A stretch of 64,000 bases of DNA from Lachnospiraceae bacterium (GTDB taxonomy: Bacteria; Bacillota; Clostridia; Lachnospirales; Lachnospiraceae). The notes beneath the pieces were generated by a model that was given only the letters and a program-made list of their open reading frames with translations, was not told the DNA's origin and did no database searches. The position numbers and the translations under genes were made by a program. The DNA is taken from positions 47,642 through 111,641 of the forward strand of contig SVDZ01000013.1 in the NCBI GenBank assembly GCA_015057625.1, given 5' to 3'. This document shows, one piece after another, positions 56,133 to 63,750 of the stretch. Numbering within the stretch: position 1 is the stretch's first letter; each line of letters begins with the position of its first letter.

Positions 56133-56918
56133 ATGGCTCTTTATAAGGTGGAAATATGTGGCGTAAATACTGCAAAATTACCCCTTTTGTCAGAAAAAGA
56201 AAAGGCGGCTTTGTTTGAGAGAATAAAGAGGGGAGATGAGAAGGCAAGAGAAGAATATATTAATGGAAATTTAAGATTGGTGCTTAGTATTGTCCAGAGA
56301 TTTTCTAACAGTGAGGAAAACATGGATGATCTGTTTCAGATTGGCTGTATTGGATTGATGAAGGCGGTGGATAATTTTGATGAATCACACAATGTGAAAT
56401 TTTCCACATATGCAGTACCAATGATTATTGGGGAAGTGAGAAGATACCTAAGAGATAATAACTCCATCAGAGTTTCAAGGTCTGTGAGAGATACTGCTTA
56501 CAAGGCGATTTATGCGAGAGAAAAAATGATGAAGCAAAAAAGTTTAGAACCTACAGTAAATGAAGTGGCAGAGGAAATAGGGGTGACGCCGGAAGATGTG
56601 GTGTTTGCGCTTGATGCTATACAAAGCCCGGTATCTCTTTATGATCCGATATACGACCAGGGCGGTGACACACTGTATGTAATGGATCAGGTCAAAGATA
56701 AAAACAACAGTGAGGATAAGTGGATTGACAGTATCGCCCTTGCAGATGCAATGAGAAAACTTCAGGGCAGGGAAAGAGAGATAATTGAAATGAGATATTT
56801 TTCCGGTAAAACTCAGATGGAGGTAGCCGGAGAACTAAATATATCTCAGGCCCAGGTAAGCAGACTTGAAAAGAATGCTCTCAAAACCATGAGGAAATAT
56901 CTGGAGGGGAATATTTAG
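56133..56918 (+). CDS. sigG: RNA polymerase sporulation sigma factor sigma-G
   Basis: 261 residues. The N-terminus MALYKVEICGVNTAKLPLLS has the KVEICGV-KLP stretch special to sigma-G. DDLFQIGCIGLMKAVDNFDESHNVKFSTYAVPMIIGEVRRYLRDNN (region 2) and QVSRLEKNALKTMRKYL (region 4) complete it. It runs the late forespore programme. I start at ATG 56133, 6 nt after AAAGGA; upstream in-frame codons would add 15 unsupported residues. The 105-nt gap after sigE holds a hairpin (ACACTT/AAGTGT near 56070-56090) but no clear promoter. Confidence 0.96.
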   Translation: MALYKVEICGVNTAKLPLLSEKEKAALFERIKRGDEKAREEYINGNLRLVLSIVQRFSNSEENMDDLFQIGCIGLMKAVDNFDESHNVKFSTYAVPMIIGEVRRYLRDNNSIRVSRSVRDTAYKAIYAREKMMKQKSLEPTVNEVAEEIGVTPEDVVFALDAIQSPVSLYDPIYDQGGDTLYVMDQVKDKNNSEDKWIDSIALADAMRKLQGREREIIEMRYFSGKTQMEVAGELNISQAQVSRLEKNALKTMRKYLEGNI

Positions 56919-56942
56919 GTTTGAATGATGTGGGGGATATAA

Positions 56943-57206
56943 TTGAGGATTTGTGATTTGAGACAGAAGGAAGTTATAAATACCTGTGACTGTAAGCGGA
57001 TGGGGTTCGTAGATGATGTGAATATAGATATTAAGACGGGCTGCATTTTGGATATAATTGTTCCGGGACCCAGTCGTTTCTGCGGCCTTATCTGCGCAGA
57101 GTTTGAGTATGTCATACCTTTTAAATGCATTGTTCAGATTGGGGATGACATCATTATAGTGAAGGTGAAAGAGGATGAAGTGAAACATAATTGCAAGTTT
57201 ACGTAA
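56943..57206 (+). CDS. ylmC: YlmC/YmxH family sporulation-associated PRC-barrel protein
   Basis: 87 residues. MRICDLRQKEVINTCDCKRMGFVDDVNIDIKTGCILDIIVPG is the PRC-barrel family signature. B. subtilis YlmC lies near sigG too, and members are induced in sporulation; the biochemical role is unknown. It begins with TTG 56943, 6 nt after GGGGG, and follows sigG after 24 nt. Confidence 0.9.
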   Translation: MRICDLRQKEVINTCDCKRMGFVDDVNIDIKTGCILDIIVPGPSRFCGLICAEFEYVIPFKCIVQIGDDIIIVKVKEDEVKHNCKFT

Positions 57207-57228
57207 AAGGGAATTGAGTTTACGTAAA
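57198..57228. promoter_or_regulatory. Pair of TTTACGTAAA palindromes upstream of the nrdR promoter
   Basis: AGTTTACGTAAA occurs at 57196-57207 and again at 57217-57228, with centres 21 bp apart (two helical turns) and the second centre about 20 bp before the -35 box. It looks like a two-site operator. It does not match the NrdR box consensus. Confidence 0.5.
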
Positions 57229-57242
57229 TATATTGGAATAAC

Positions 57243-57271
57243 TTGACCATACAAGATTATTTTTTTATAAT
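57243..57271 (+). promoter_or_regulatory. Promoter of nrdR
   Basis: TTGACC (57243-57248) and consensus TATAAT (57266-57271) are 17 nt apart. Confidence 0.75.
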
Positions 57272-57361
57272 TATTTTTGGTAATGTTTAACTTTGAAAGA
57301 TAAATTCCTAACTTGAATCAGGCGGGTTTAAGTGTGGGATTTTTAAATATCGGAGGTAATT

Positions 57362-57817
57362 ATGAAGTGTCCGTTTTGTGGAGAAGAAAATACAAAAGTT
57401 ATAGATTCAAGACCTGCAGATGACAGCACAGCCATCAGACGACGTAGGGAATGTGTTATTTGCGGAAAGAGGTTTACTACTTACGAAAAAGTTGAGACAG
57501 ATACTATTCCGCTTTTTGTTGTTAAAAAGGATGACACCAGAGAACCTTATGACAGAGCAAAATTAGAATCAGGAATCGTTCGTTCCTGCCATAAGAGACC
57601 GGTATCCTATGACAAAATTCAGGCAGTTGTGGATTCTATCGAAAATATAATCTTCAACAAAGAGAAGAGAGAAGTAACCAGCAACGAAATCGGAGAGATT
57701 GTTATGGAAAAACTCAAAGATTTAGATCAGGTTGCGTATGTTAGATTTGCGTCTATCTACAGAGAGTTCAAAGATGTTAATACATTTATGGACGAATTGA
57801 CAAAACTTCTCAAATAG
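57362..57817 (+). CDS. nrdR: Ribonucleotide reductase regulator NrdR
   Basis: 151 residues. N-terminal zinc ribbon with Cys3, Cys6, Cys31 and Cys34 ([26 protein letters not shown]), then an ATP-cone domain ([30 protein letters not shown]). It represses nrd genes in response to dATP/ATP. GGAGG precedes the start. Confidence 0.98.
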   Translation: MKCPFCGEENTKVIDSRPADDSTAIRRRRECVICGKRFTTYEKVETDTIPLFVVKKDDTREPYDRAKLESGIVRSCHKRPVSYDKIQAVVDSIENIIFNKEKREVTSNEIGEIVMEKLKDLDQVAYVRFASIYREFKDVNTFMDELTKLLK

Positions 57818-57826
57818 AGGTGGATT

Positions 57827-58345
57827 ATGTTAGAAAGATTTTACCCTACAAAATTCTACAATTCTGTGTGGGATATTGATTTTGAGTTATTGTATATTAA
57901 CGGCGTCAGAGGAGTCATTTTTGATATTGACAATACATTGGTTCCCCATGATATGCCGGCAACAAAGGAATCGATTGCATTATTTAAAAAGATACATGAA
58001 ATAGGAATAAAGACATGCCTTATCTCGAACAATGATGAGCCAAGAGTGGCGCCATTTGGATATGCCATGCATACACCATTTGTGTATGATGCCAAAAAGC
58101 CTTCCAGAAAGAATTACATAAAGGCTATGGAAATTATGGGGACAGATAAGACTAATACTATCTTTGTCGGAGATCAGATTTTTACAGATGTATATGGAGC
58201 CAACAGAACCGGCATACCGTCATATCTGGTAAAACAGATTGATAAAAAGGAAGAAATTCAGATTGTGCTGAAGAGATATCTCGAGAAAATAGTATTGAAC
58301 AAATGGAAAAACAGTATTGAACAAAGAGATACTATTATAAAGTAA
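57827..58345 (+). CDS. yqeG: YqeG family HAD IIIA-type phosphatase
   Basis: 172 residues. HAD motif I is FDIDNTLVP with Asp33 and Asp35. Motif III/IV region VGDQIFTDVYGANRTGI is near residue 125. The family N-terminus MLERFYPTKFYNSVWDIDFE is present. Phosphatase activity is predicted; the substrate is unknown. In Bacillus yqeG lies next to yqeH and aroE, and here aroE follows 2 kb downstream. It starts 9 nt after nrdR. Confidence 0.93.
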   Translation: MLERFYPTKFYNSVWDIDFELLYINGVRGVIFDIDNTLVPHDMPATKESIALFKKIHEIGIKTCLISNNDEPRVAPFGYAMHTPFVYDAKKPSRKNYIKAMEIMGTDKTNTIFVGDQIFTDVYGANRTGIPSYLVKQIDKKEEIQIVLKRYLEKIVLNKWKNSIEQRDTIIK

Positions 58346-58348
58346 AAG

Positions 58349-58526
58349 ATGCTACGTAAAAGGTTATGTGGTATCGAATAAATCGGATTTGAGATGACTC
58401 CCACTTCAAGCACATATGTGCTAAGTGGTGAGTGACAAGACTCGCGGGCGAGTCTTGAATACGAATAGTTTAGATGAGAAATATTAATAGATAAAAAAGC
58501 GATGATTCGCGATAGGTAGCAGGAGG
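58349..58526 (+). promoter_or_regulatory. Candidate structured leader before the unknown gene at 58533
   Basis: A hairpin, 58397-58433, is built from ACTC/GAGT, CCACTT/AAGTGG and the palindrome AGCACATATGTGCT. A second, AAGACTCG-CGGG-CGAGTCTT, is perfect at 58437-58456. GCTAC (58351-58355) and TATCGAAT (58372-58379) can close the whole against ATTCGCGATA (58505-58514) and GTAGC (58516-58520), directly before the AGGAGG at 58521. GCGA-TGAT-TCGC (58499-58510) is an alternative to the closing stem. No T tract follows any stem. This looks like a cis-regulatory RNA rather than a terminator. Confidence 0.5.
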
Positions 58527-58532
58527 ATAAAG

Positions 58533-59816
58533 ATGAGATTACCGTCATTAATAATAGCATCCGCAGGAAACGGTTATCAGGTATTATATAAGTCAAAAGC
58601 ATTTGAAAGTTTGAATCCAAAGGATTTTGATGCAATGTGTAAAAGAATGGACAGTGTAAGTTTTGATGCAAAACAGGCATATTTTGTTACACAGAGTCTG
58701 GGCAAAATGGTTATAGGAAGAGCAAAGCATATCGAGAGCCCTGAATATGGCGATATGAAATTAAAGGTTACACATTGCTACTTCATGAATATGCATTCTT
58801 TTGTGGATGTAGTAAAAGGCTTCAGAAATCAAAACGCAGTGATTGGAACATTCAGAGATAATTTGAGTCAGGAATATGGAAAAGAAGTTGAGGATGTGGC
58901 TTTTGTAAAGGAACCATCAGCAGCGGAAAAGTTATCTCAGGCAGATTTAGTGGATGTAATCATCTCTCTTGGTATGGTAGATAAAGATAAAAAGTTTATG
59001 TTTTCAGGGGTAGATCCTGAGGATGCAATTAAAGTTTTATTTGAATTCTTTCCGGCAAATTATATATGTGATTTATCAATTCTTACTCAGGGTGAGACAG
59101 AGACAAATGATACAAATATTCTGTTTGGAGATATGAATATTTTGTCTGACAACAAAGTGATATCTATTCATACAGCTGCAAATGGAATCAGCAGCCTTAC
59201 AGCTGAGATTACAGAGTTTGTCATTAGCTCATTTAGAAAAGAAATTGTTGAGATCATGGAACATGTCAGCAAAATTGAAAATGGATATCTGGCAGAACTT
59301 GTCAGTGTCACAAGAGTAATCACAAAACTTGAGAGTACAGGAGTTTTGAGTGCGTCAAATATCATCAAGCTTATGGACAAGGCTTCAACAATGGAAGATA
59401 AGATGTCTATTTTCGGAATTCTGGTTGATATTAAGAGTAGTATACCGGATTCTAGAATTATAGATGTGGAGATGATTGAAAAGTACTGGGCATTTGTATT
59501 GTTCAAGGCAGTATCTACAGGGGATAAGAAAAATGCAGCATTAGTTCACAATGTTTGTACTTGTCTGAAAGGCGTAGACAGAAGCAGATATCTTGGATTT
59601 GTAAGAGAAGCAATTGCTTTGAAGTATACAGAACTCGATGACGAAAATCTGGCATTATTGGTGCTCTTGGCACATGAGAAAGAAAGAGAGAACACCAAAC
59701 TTCTCAACAACAGATTTGATGTGAGAAAAGCACGCTCTTTTATTAAAAATAAAATCAGCATTGCAAACAGAGAAGAAAATGTTGAAAAAATAATGGTGCA
59801 GATGGTGCTGTCGTAA
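58533..59816 (+). CDS. Conserved-looking protein of unknown function
   Basis: 427 residues, soluble, no signal peptide or membrane helix. I do not recognise a family with confidence. The first 90 residues (IIASAGNGYQVLYKSKAF, SLGKMVIGRAKHIESPEYGDMKLKVTHCYFMN) vaguely recall the N-terminal domain of GTPase-associated GAP1-type proteins, but no GTPase gene is near. The rest (from about 140) is mainly helical. AGGAGG lies 6 nt before the ATG. Codon use matches the neighbours. It has a structured 180-nt leader and is transcribed alone toward array 4. Confidence 0.85.
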   Translation: MRLPSLIIASAGNGYQVLYKSKAFESLNPKDFDAMCKRMDSVSFDAKQAYFVTQSLGKMVIGRAKHIESPEYGDMKLKVTHCYFMNMHSFVDVVKGFRNQNAVIGTFRDNLSQEYGKEVEDVAFVKEPSAAEKLSQADLVDVIISLGMVDKDKKFMFSGVDPEDAIKVLFEFFPANYICDLSILTQGETETNDTNILFGDMNILSDNKVISIHTAANGISSLTAEITEFVISSFRKEIVEIMEHVSKIENGYLAELVSVTRVITKLESTGVLSASNIIKLMDKASTMEDKMSIFGILVDIKSSIPDSRIIDVEMIEKYWAFVLFKAVSTGDKKNAALVHNVCTCLKGVDRSRYLGFVREAIALKYTELDDENLALLVLLAHEKERENTKLLNNRFDVRKARSFIKNKISIANREENVEKIMVQMVLS

Positions 59817-59825
59817 TGCGTAGTT

Positions 59826-59844
59826 TATGAAACGGGCGCATATG
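59826..59844. repeat. TATGAAAC half-site at the edge of array 4
   Basis: TTTATGAAAC (59825-59834) is followed by GGGCGCATATG. It repeats one half of the palindrome found at the other arrays and begins 9 nt after the stop codon of the unknown gene. ATGCG/CGCAT (59816-59820 with 59837-59841) makes a small hairpin around it. GTATGCCCGTTTCA before folD is a close inverted relative. Confidence 0.5.
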
Positions 59845-59872
59845 ATATGTGTTTTTGTTTGGAAATAGTCGC

Positions 59873-60187
59873 GTACAACATGGATTAAGATTTTTGAATC
59901 TGTGTTGTACGTTTTTTGCTTCAAAAAAATGTCGCGTACAACATAGAATGAGATTTTTGAATCTATGCTGCATTTTTTGAACCTAAGAAAATTTTTGTGT
60001 ACAACATAAAAAGGGATTCTTGAATCCATGTTGTATTTGGGGAGCAAAAGAAAAATAAAATGTACAACATAAAAAGGAATTCTTGAATTCATGTTGCATT
60101 TTTGCAATTCCGGGAATATTTTGCATGCAACATAGAATTAGATTCTTGAATTCATGTTGCATTTTTGCAACTCCAGAGATACTTTGT
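59873..60187. repeat. Tandem hairpin array 3 in order of position (array 4 in text): 63-nt period, 5 units
   Basis: GTACAACAT or its variants start at 59873, 59936, 59999, 60062 and 60125, exactly 63 nt apart. Each unit is a hairpin: GTACAACAT at the left arm, ATGTTGTAC or ATGTTGCAT about 20 nt later, with GATTCTTGAATC-like sequence between. Units diverge more from each other than in arrays 1 and 2. Because 63 is a multiple of three, minus-strand frames stay open and show a 21-residue repeat (for example DSRIPFYVVH), but there is no ribosome-binding site or family and I do not call a gene. Confidence 0.9.
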
Positions 60188-60208
60188 GGCATCAGAAAAT
60201 CTAACGTG

Positions 60209-60263
60209 AGTAAATTTGCGCGCCCCCAGAGAAAATTTGCCCCCATAGTATATTTGCGCCCAC
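60209..60263. repeat. Three short ATTTGC-plus-C-run repeats
   Basis: ATTTGC followed by a C-rich tail (GCGCCCCC, CCCC, GCGCCC) occurs at 60214, 60235 and 60252. The base composition is sharply different from the neighbouring AT-rich DNA. Confidence 0.55.
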
Positions 60264-60269
60264 GCTATT

Positions 60270-60302
60270 AAAAAACGCGTCAGCTGTGCTGACGCGTTTT
60301 TC
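60270..60302. terminator. Bidirectional terminator between array 4 and aroE
   Basis: AAAAACGCGTCAGC pairs with GCTGACGCGTTTTT around TGT. A-run before and T-run after allow function on both strands. It closes aroE on the minus strand. Confidence 0.9.
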
Positions 60303-60337
60303 ATAGCAATACTTGTAATCGAGTCTTGAATCAACCT

Positions 60338-61204
60338 CTAGAAATATAATTTCTTTATGTGTTCTACAGGCATTTCTTTTCCTGTCCATATCTCGAATGC
60401 TTTTGCTCCCTGATATAAAAGCATGTACATTCCGTTGAATGTGTGACAACCTTGTTCCTTGGCTATGCGAAGAAGTTTTGTCTCTGCAGGATTGTAGATA
60501 ACATCTGATACTATTAGGCCCGGCCTTAACATTGAAGGGTCAGTGATGATGCAGTTGTCAATGTTAGGTGCCATTCCAACAGATGTTCCGTTAGTGAGAA
60601 TGTCGCTGTTTGCGATTGAGTCAGCCAGTACCTGCTCATCTGAAAAATCGTAGAGTGTGGCGTGACAATCTGTTTTCTCATTTACCATGGCGACCATTCT
60701 TTCGGCACGCTCAAAGTAGCGGTCTCTAATGCTGAATACGTTAATGTTTTTTACTCCGTCCAAAGCTGCCTGAACAAAGATAGAAGATGCTGCACCACCG
60801 GCACCGAGTAGAGTCATATTTTTCCCAATAATATCATATCCGGCATCTTTTACTGAGCGCATATATCCCACACCGTCAGTGTTGTGGCCTATAAACTTTC
60901 CGTTTTCGTTTACTACAGTGTTTACGGCTCCAATCATAGAAGCTGCAGGGGATAGTTCGTCTAAGTAATCTACAATCTTATTTTTCAAAGGCATGGTACA
61001 GTTAAAACCTTTGACATTCATAAGCTTAAGACCGTTGAAAACAGTCTCCAGATTATCTTCCCCCACGTCGAAACACATATACACATAATCCAAGCCGAGC
61101 TGCTTGAAGGATTCATTGTGCATGAGGGGCGAAATACTGTGTGCAACCGGACTTCCTAAAAGTCCCAATAATCTTGTGTGACCTGTTATTTTTCTTTCTT
61201 CCAT
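60338..61204 (-). CDS. aroE: Shikimate dehydrogenase (NADP+)
   Basis: 288 residues. GLLGSPVAHSISPLMHNESF at the N-terminus carries the shikimate-binding Ser-x-Ser, FNCTMPLKNKI the catalytic lysine, and GAGGAASS the NADP-binding loop. NGTSVGM follows near residue 225. I start at ATG 61204 with GGATGG 7 nt upstream; a TTG at 61219 would add five residues. It diverges from the aroD-aroK fusion, so two consecutive and one later shikimate step share this intergenic region. Confidence 0.95.
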   Translation of the reverse strand: MEERKITGHTRLLGLLGSPVAHSISPLMHNESFKQLGLDYVYMCFDVGEDNLETVFNGLKLMNVKGFNCTMPLKNKIVDYLDELSPAASMIGAVNTVVNENGKFIGHNTDGVGYMRSVKDAGYDIIGKNMTLLGAGGAASSIFVQAALDGVKNINVFSIRDRYFERAERMVAMVNEKTDCHATLYDFSDEQVLADSIANSDILTNGTSVGMAPNIDNCIITDPSMLRPGLIVSDVIYNPAETKLLRIAKEQGCHTFNGMYMLLYQGAKAFEIWTGKEMPVEHIKKLYF

Positions 61205-61230
61205 ATTAATACCATCCAATCATATTTGAT

Positions 61231-61275
61231 ACGCTTTTGCGAAATAAGATTACTAAATAATGTATTTCGCGAAAA
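61231..61275. promoter_or_regulatory. Palindrome in the aroE-aroDK divergent region
   Basis: TTTGCGAAATA and TATTTCGCGAAA face each other about 16 nt apart (roughly 61231-61275), in the aroE leader and upstream of aroDK. It can be an operator or a leader hairpin for aroE. A second small inverted repeat, AAGAAC/GTTCTT, follows at 61276-61296. Neither matches a motif I can name. Confidence 0.4.
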
Positions 61276-61344
61276 AGAACACCGATAGGGTTCTTTATTT
61301 TCTAAATGTTATTATATAGAACAAAAAAGGAAAATCAAACATAA

Positions 61345-61373
61345 TTGTTTAAAAAAATAAAATATGATAAAAT
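61345..61373 (+). promoter_or_regulatory. Promoter of the aroD-aroK fusion gene
   Basis: TTGTTT (61345-61350) and TAAAAT (61368-61373) are 17 nt apart. Confidence 0.55.
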
Positions 61374-61428
61374 TACAAAGGCTTGTTTTTAAAATGAAGT
61401 CAAACAGAGTTGATTTAGGAGATTGTTA

Positions 61429-62688
61429 ATGGACAGAAAAATAATTGTTAGAGATGTTGAAATTTCAAATGAAAATGTAAAGATTTGTGTTCCGATAGGT
61501 GGCGGCTGTTTTGATGATATTATAGAAGAGGCAAATCAGGTTATTGAAATGCAGCCGGATATTGTGGAATGGAGATGTGATGATTTTTCTTACAAAAATT
61601 ATGAGGAAATAATGGAAGTTCTTGTGGAACTGAGAAGTATTATTTGGAACACTCCACTGATATTTACATTCAGAACCGCAGAGGAAGGCGGTAATAAAAC
61701 AATATCAGAAGAGGAATACAAAAAATTAAATATATTGGTTGCAAAGAGTGGCCTTGCGGATTTTGTGGATGTGGAGGCTTACTCAAAGGCGGATTATTCA
61801 AAAGAATTGATTGATGATATTCACAGTGCAGGCGCAAAAGTAGTGGGATCATATCATGATTTTGATAAAACTCCTAAAAAAGAATTAATTGTGGATGTTC
61901 TTAAGAAAATAGAAAAGCAAGGGGCGGATATTTGTAAAATTGCAGTTATGCCAAATACAAATGAGGATGTGCAGACGCTGATTGAAGCGTCAAAAGAAGC
62001 ATCAGAGGTGATAGATGTCCCTATCGTCACAATGTCTATGGGAGATTTGGGAGCGATAACCAGAGTGTGCTCAAAATTGTCGAAATCGTCAATAACATTT
62101 GCAAAGGGTGTGAATGCATCAGCTCCGGGACAGATTGATTGCAAATTGTTGAGAGAACTTGTTGAAATATCAAAGAATGTAAAAGCTGAAAAGAACATTA
62201 TTCTCATTGGATTTATGGGAACGGGAAAAACCACTATTTCAGATGCACTTCAAAAAATCACAGGGCTTACGGAAATAGATGTGGACAAATACATTGTTGA
62301 AAAAGAAGGCATGAGCATACCGGAGATATTTGAACAGTATGGAGAAAAAGGCTTCAGAGACAGAGAGACAGAAGCATTGAGAGAAATACAGAAAACTTCC
62401 GGAAAGATTGTTTCATGTGGAGGAGGAGCAGTACTTAAAGAAGAAAATGTGGAGATACTCAAAGAAAATGGGGTGATTTTCCTTCTTACAGCATCTCCTC
62501 AGGTTATACTTGACAGAGTAAAGGATGATGATCAAAGACCATTGCTAAGGGGACATATGAATGTGGAGTATATAGAGGAACTCATGGAAAAGAGAAGAGC
62601 AAAATACGAAGCCGCGGCAGATTATAGAGTTGACACGGATTGTTCAGACAGAGTGAAGTCCTGCTATGACATTCTTGTGAAAATGTAA
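61429..62688 (+). CDS. aroD-aroK: Fused type I 3-dehydroquinate dehydratase and shikimate kinase
   Basis: 419 residues. Residues 1 to about 250 are AroD type I: VEWRCDDF, FTFRTAEEGG, SYHDFDKTP, the Schiff-base Lys170 in CKIAVMPN, and FAKGVNASAPGQI. After a short linker (VEISKNVKAEKN), residues about 256-419 are shikimate kinase: GFMGTGKTT (about 261), DVDKYI, FRDRETEAL and SCGGGAV. It thus performs steps 3 and 5 of the shikimate pathway, while aroE opposite performs step 4. ATG 61429 lies 7 nt after AGGAG. Confidence 0.96.
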   Translation: MDRKIIVRDVEISNENVKICVPIGGGCFDDIIEEANQVIEMQPDIVEWRCDDFSYKNYEEIMEVLVELRSIIWNTPLIFTFRTAEEGGNKTISEEEYKKLNILVAKSGLADFVDVEAYSKADYSKELIDDIHSAGAKVVGSYHDFDKTPKKELIVDVLKKIEKQGADICKIAVMPNTNEDVQTLIEASKEASEVIDVPIVTMSMGDLGAITRVCSKLSKSSITFAKGVNASAPGQIDCKLLRELVEISKNVKAEKNIILIGFMGTGKTTISDALQKITGLTEIDVDKYIVEKEGMSIPEIFEQYGEKGFRDRETEALREIQKTSGKIVSCGGGAVLKEENVEILKENGVIFLLTASPQVILDRVKDDDQRPLLRGHMNVEYIEELMEKRRAKYEAAADYRVDTDCSDRVKSCYDILVKM

Positions 62689-62695
62689 ATATTGC

Positions 62696-62724
62696 TTGAA
62701 ATACAGTGTATTTTATTATAGAAT
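62696..62724 (+). promoter_or_regulatory. Promoter of efp
   Basis: TTGAAA (62696-62701) and TAGAAT (62719-62724) are 17 nt apart. A leader of about 70 nt with short inverted repeats follows (TATAAG/CTTATA near 62760-62776). Confidence 0.6.
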
Positions 62725-62801
62725 AGAAAAAGCGTTGATACTTTAGTACTTTCGCGATTATAAGTAGTCGCTTATATTAAAAATCATTAGGAGGAAATAT
62801 T

Positions 62802-63359
62802 ATGATATCAGCTGGAGATTTTAGAAATGGTGTAACAATCGAAGTTGAAGGACAGATCTATCAGATTATTGAATTTCAGCACGTTAAACCAGGTAAAGGT
62901 GCAGCCTTTGTAAGAACTAAGTTAAAAAATATTAAGAACGGTGGCGTTGTTGAAAAAACATTCAGACCAACTGAAAAATGTCCTAAGGCTCACATCGACA
63001 GAGCTGACATGCAGTACTTATATAACGATGGAGAGTTATTCCATTTTATGGACACAGAAACATTTGAGCAGATCGCATTAAATGCAGACCAGATTGGTGA
63101 TGCTCTTAAATTTGTTAAAGAGAACGAGATGGTTAAGATTTGTTCTCATAAGGGAGAAGTATTCTCAGTTGAACCACCATTGTTTGTTGAACTTGAGATT
63201 ACAGAGACAGAACCTGGATTCAAGGGCGATACAGCTACAGGTGCTACAAAGCCAGCTATCGTTGAGACAGGAGCACAGGTATTAGTACCATTGTTTGTAA
63301 ACCAGGGAGAAGTTATCAAGATTGATACAAGAACTGGTGAATATTTATCAAGAGTATAA
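62802..63359 (+). CDS. efp: Elongation factor P
   Basis: 185 residues, exact family length, three beta domains. The loop [15 protein letters not shown] carries Lys32, the position that is modified in many bacteria. The C-terminal [36 protein letters not shown] is the EF-P signature. It relieves ribosome stalling at polyproline. AGGAGG lies 7 nt before the ATG. Its own promoter and terminator make it monocistronic. Confidence 0.98.
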   Translation: MISAGDFRNGVTIEVEGQIYQIIEFQHVKPGKGAAFVRTKLKNIKNGGVVEKTFRPTEKCPKAHIDRADMQYLYNDGELFHFMDTETFEQIALNADQIGDALKFVKENEMVKICSHKGEVFSVEPPLFVELEITETEPGFKGDTATGATKPAIVETGAQVLVPLFVNQGEVIKIDTRTGEYLSRV

Positions 63360-63383
63360 TTATAAATATAATTAATATATTAA

Positions 63384-63416
63384 AAGAAAAAAGCCTGTAA
63401 GGGCTTTTTTCTTTTA
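63384..63416 (+). terminator. Terminator of efp
   Basis: AAAGAAAAAAGCC pairs with GGGCTTTTTTCTTTT around TGTAA. The hairpin is nearly symmetric, so it could act on both strands. Confidence 0.88.
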
Positions 63417-63417
63417 T

Positions 63418-63443
63418 ATTTCAAAATGAATAGTTTTTGAAAC
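63418..63443. repeat. TGAAAC palindrome, left end of element E2
   Basis: ATTTCA (63418-63423), 14 nt, TGAAAC (63438-63443): the same 26-nt layout as the sites at 30456-30481 and 63739-63764. Confidence 0.6.
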
Positions 63444-63750
63444 AATCCTCTGCTTAAGATTCAGTCTTTCACCGTATACCTGCAAATGTTTTTTCTGAAA
63501 CGCAAACAAGCACTAAGGTTATATCTTCAAAAGAATATTAATTCCTCGCCCGCATACATACGCGGGTTCTCTTGATGACAACCCGCGTCGAATGCTAAAT
63601 TTCGAGGACTTGTAATCCTCGAAATTTGACTCGGATTAATCTTCTTTTATCAGATAACCTTAAAGTACTTGTTTCAATGTTATCAGAAAAAACATTTGCA
63701 GGTACACGGTATCAATCCTGAATCTTGCGCAGATATACGTTTCAAAAAGT
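63432..63750. other. Giant inverted repeat / candidate structured RNA element E2
   Basis: Nested complementary arms close the whole stretch: 63432-63443 with 63739-63750 (11 of 12), 63450-63464 with 63718-63732 (13 of 15), 63471-63498 with 63683-63710 (27 of 28), 63496-63501 with 63671-63676, 63515-63522 with 63654-63661 and 63529-63542 with 63635-63648 (13 of 14). Inside are two more hairpins: ACGCGGGTT/AACCCGCGT (63560-63568 with 63580-63588, alternative CCCGC/GCGGG at 63549-63566) and the perfect 11-bp AAATTTCGAGG/CCTCGAAATTT (63597-63607 with 63617-63627). No ORF of note, no transposase. The architecture parallels element E1. Confidence 0.8.

Noticed and set aside
57196..57228. NrdR boxes upstream of nrdR
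   Set aside because: TTTACGTAAA does not match the known AT-rich 16-bp NrdR box, and the spacing differs from the usual 31-32 bp centre-to-centre.
58533..59816. Defence-system component of the GTPase-associated type
   Set aside because: Only a faint resemblance in the N-terminal 90 residues, and no GTPase, helicase or nuclease partner is encoded nearby.
59655..60246. Minus-strand ORFs (150 and 87 codons) with a 21-residue repeat
   Set aside because: The open frames follow from the 63-nt period of the tandem array. They run into the end of the unknown gene on the other strand, and no ribosome-binding site is visible.
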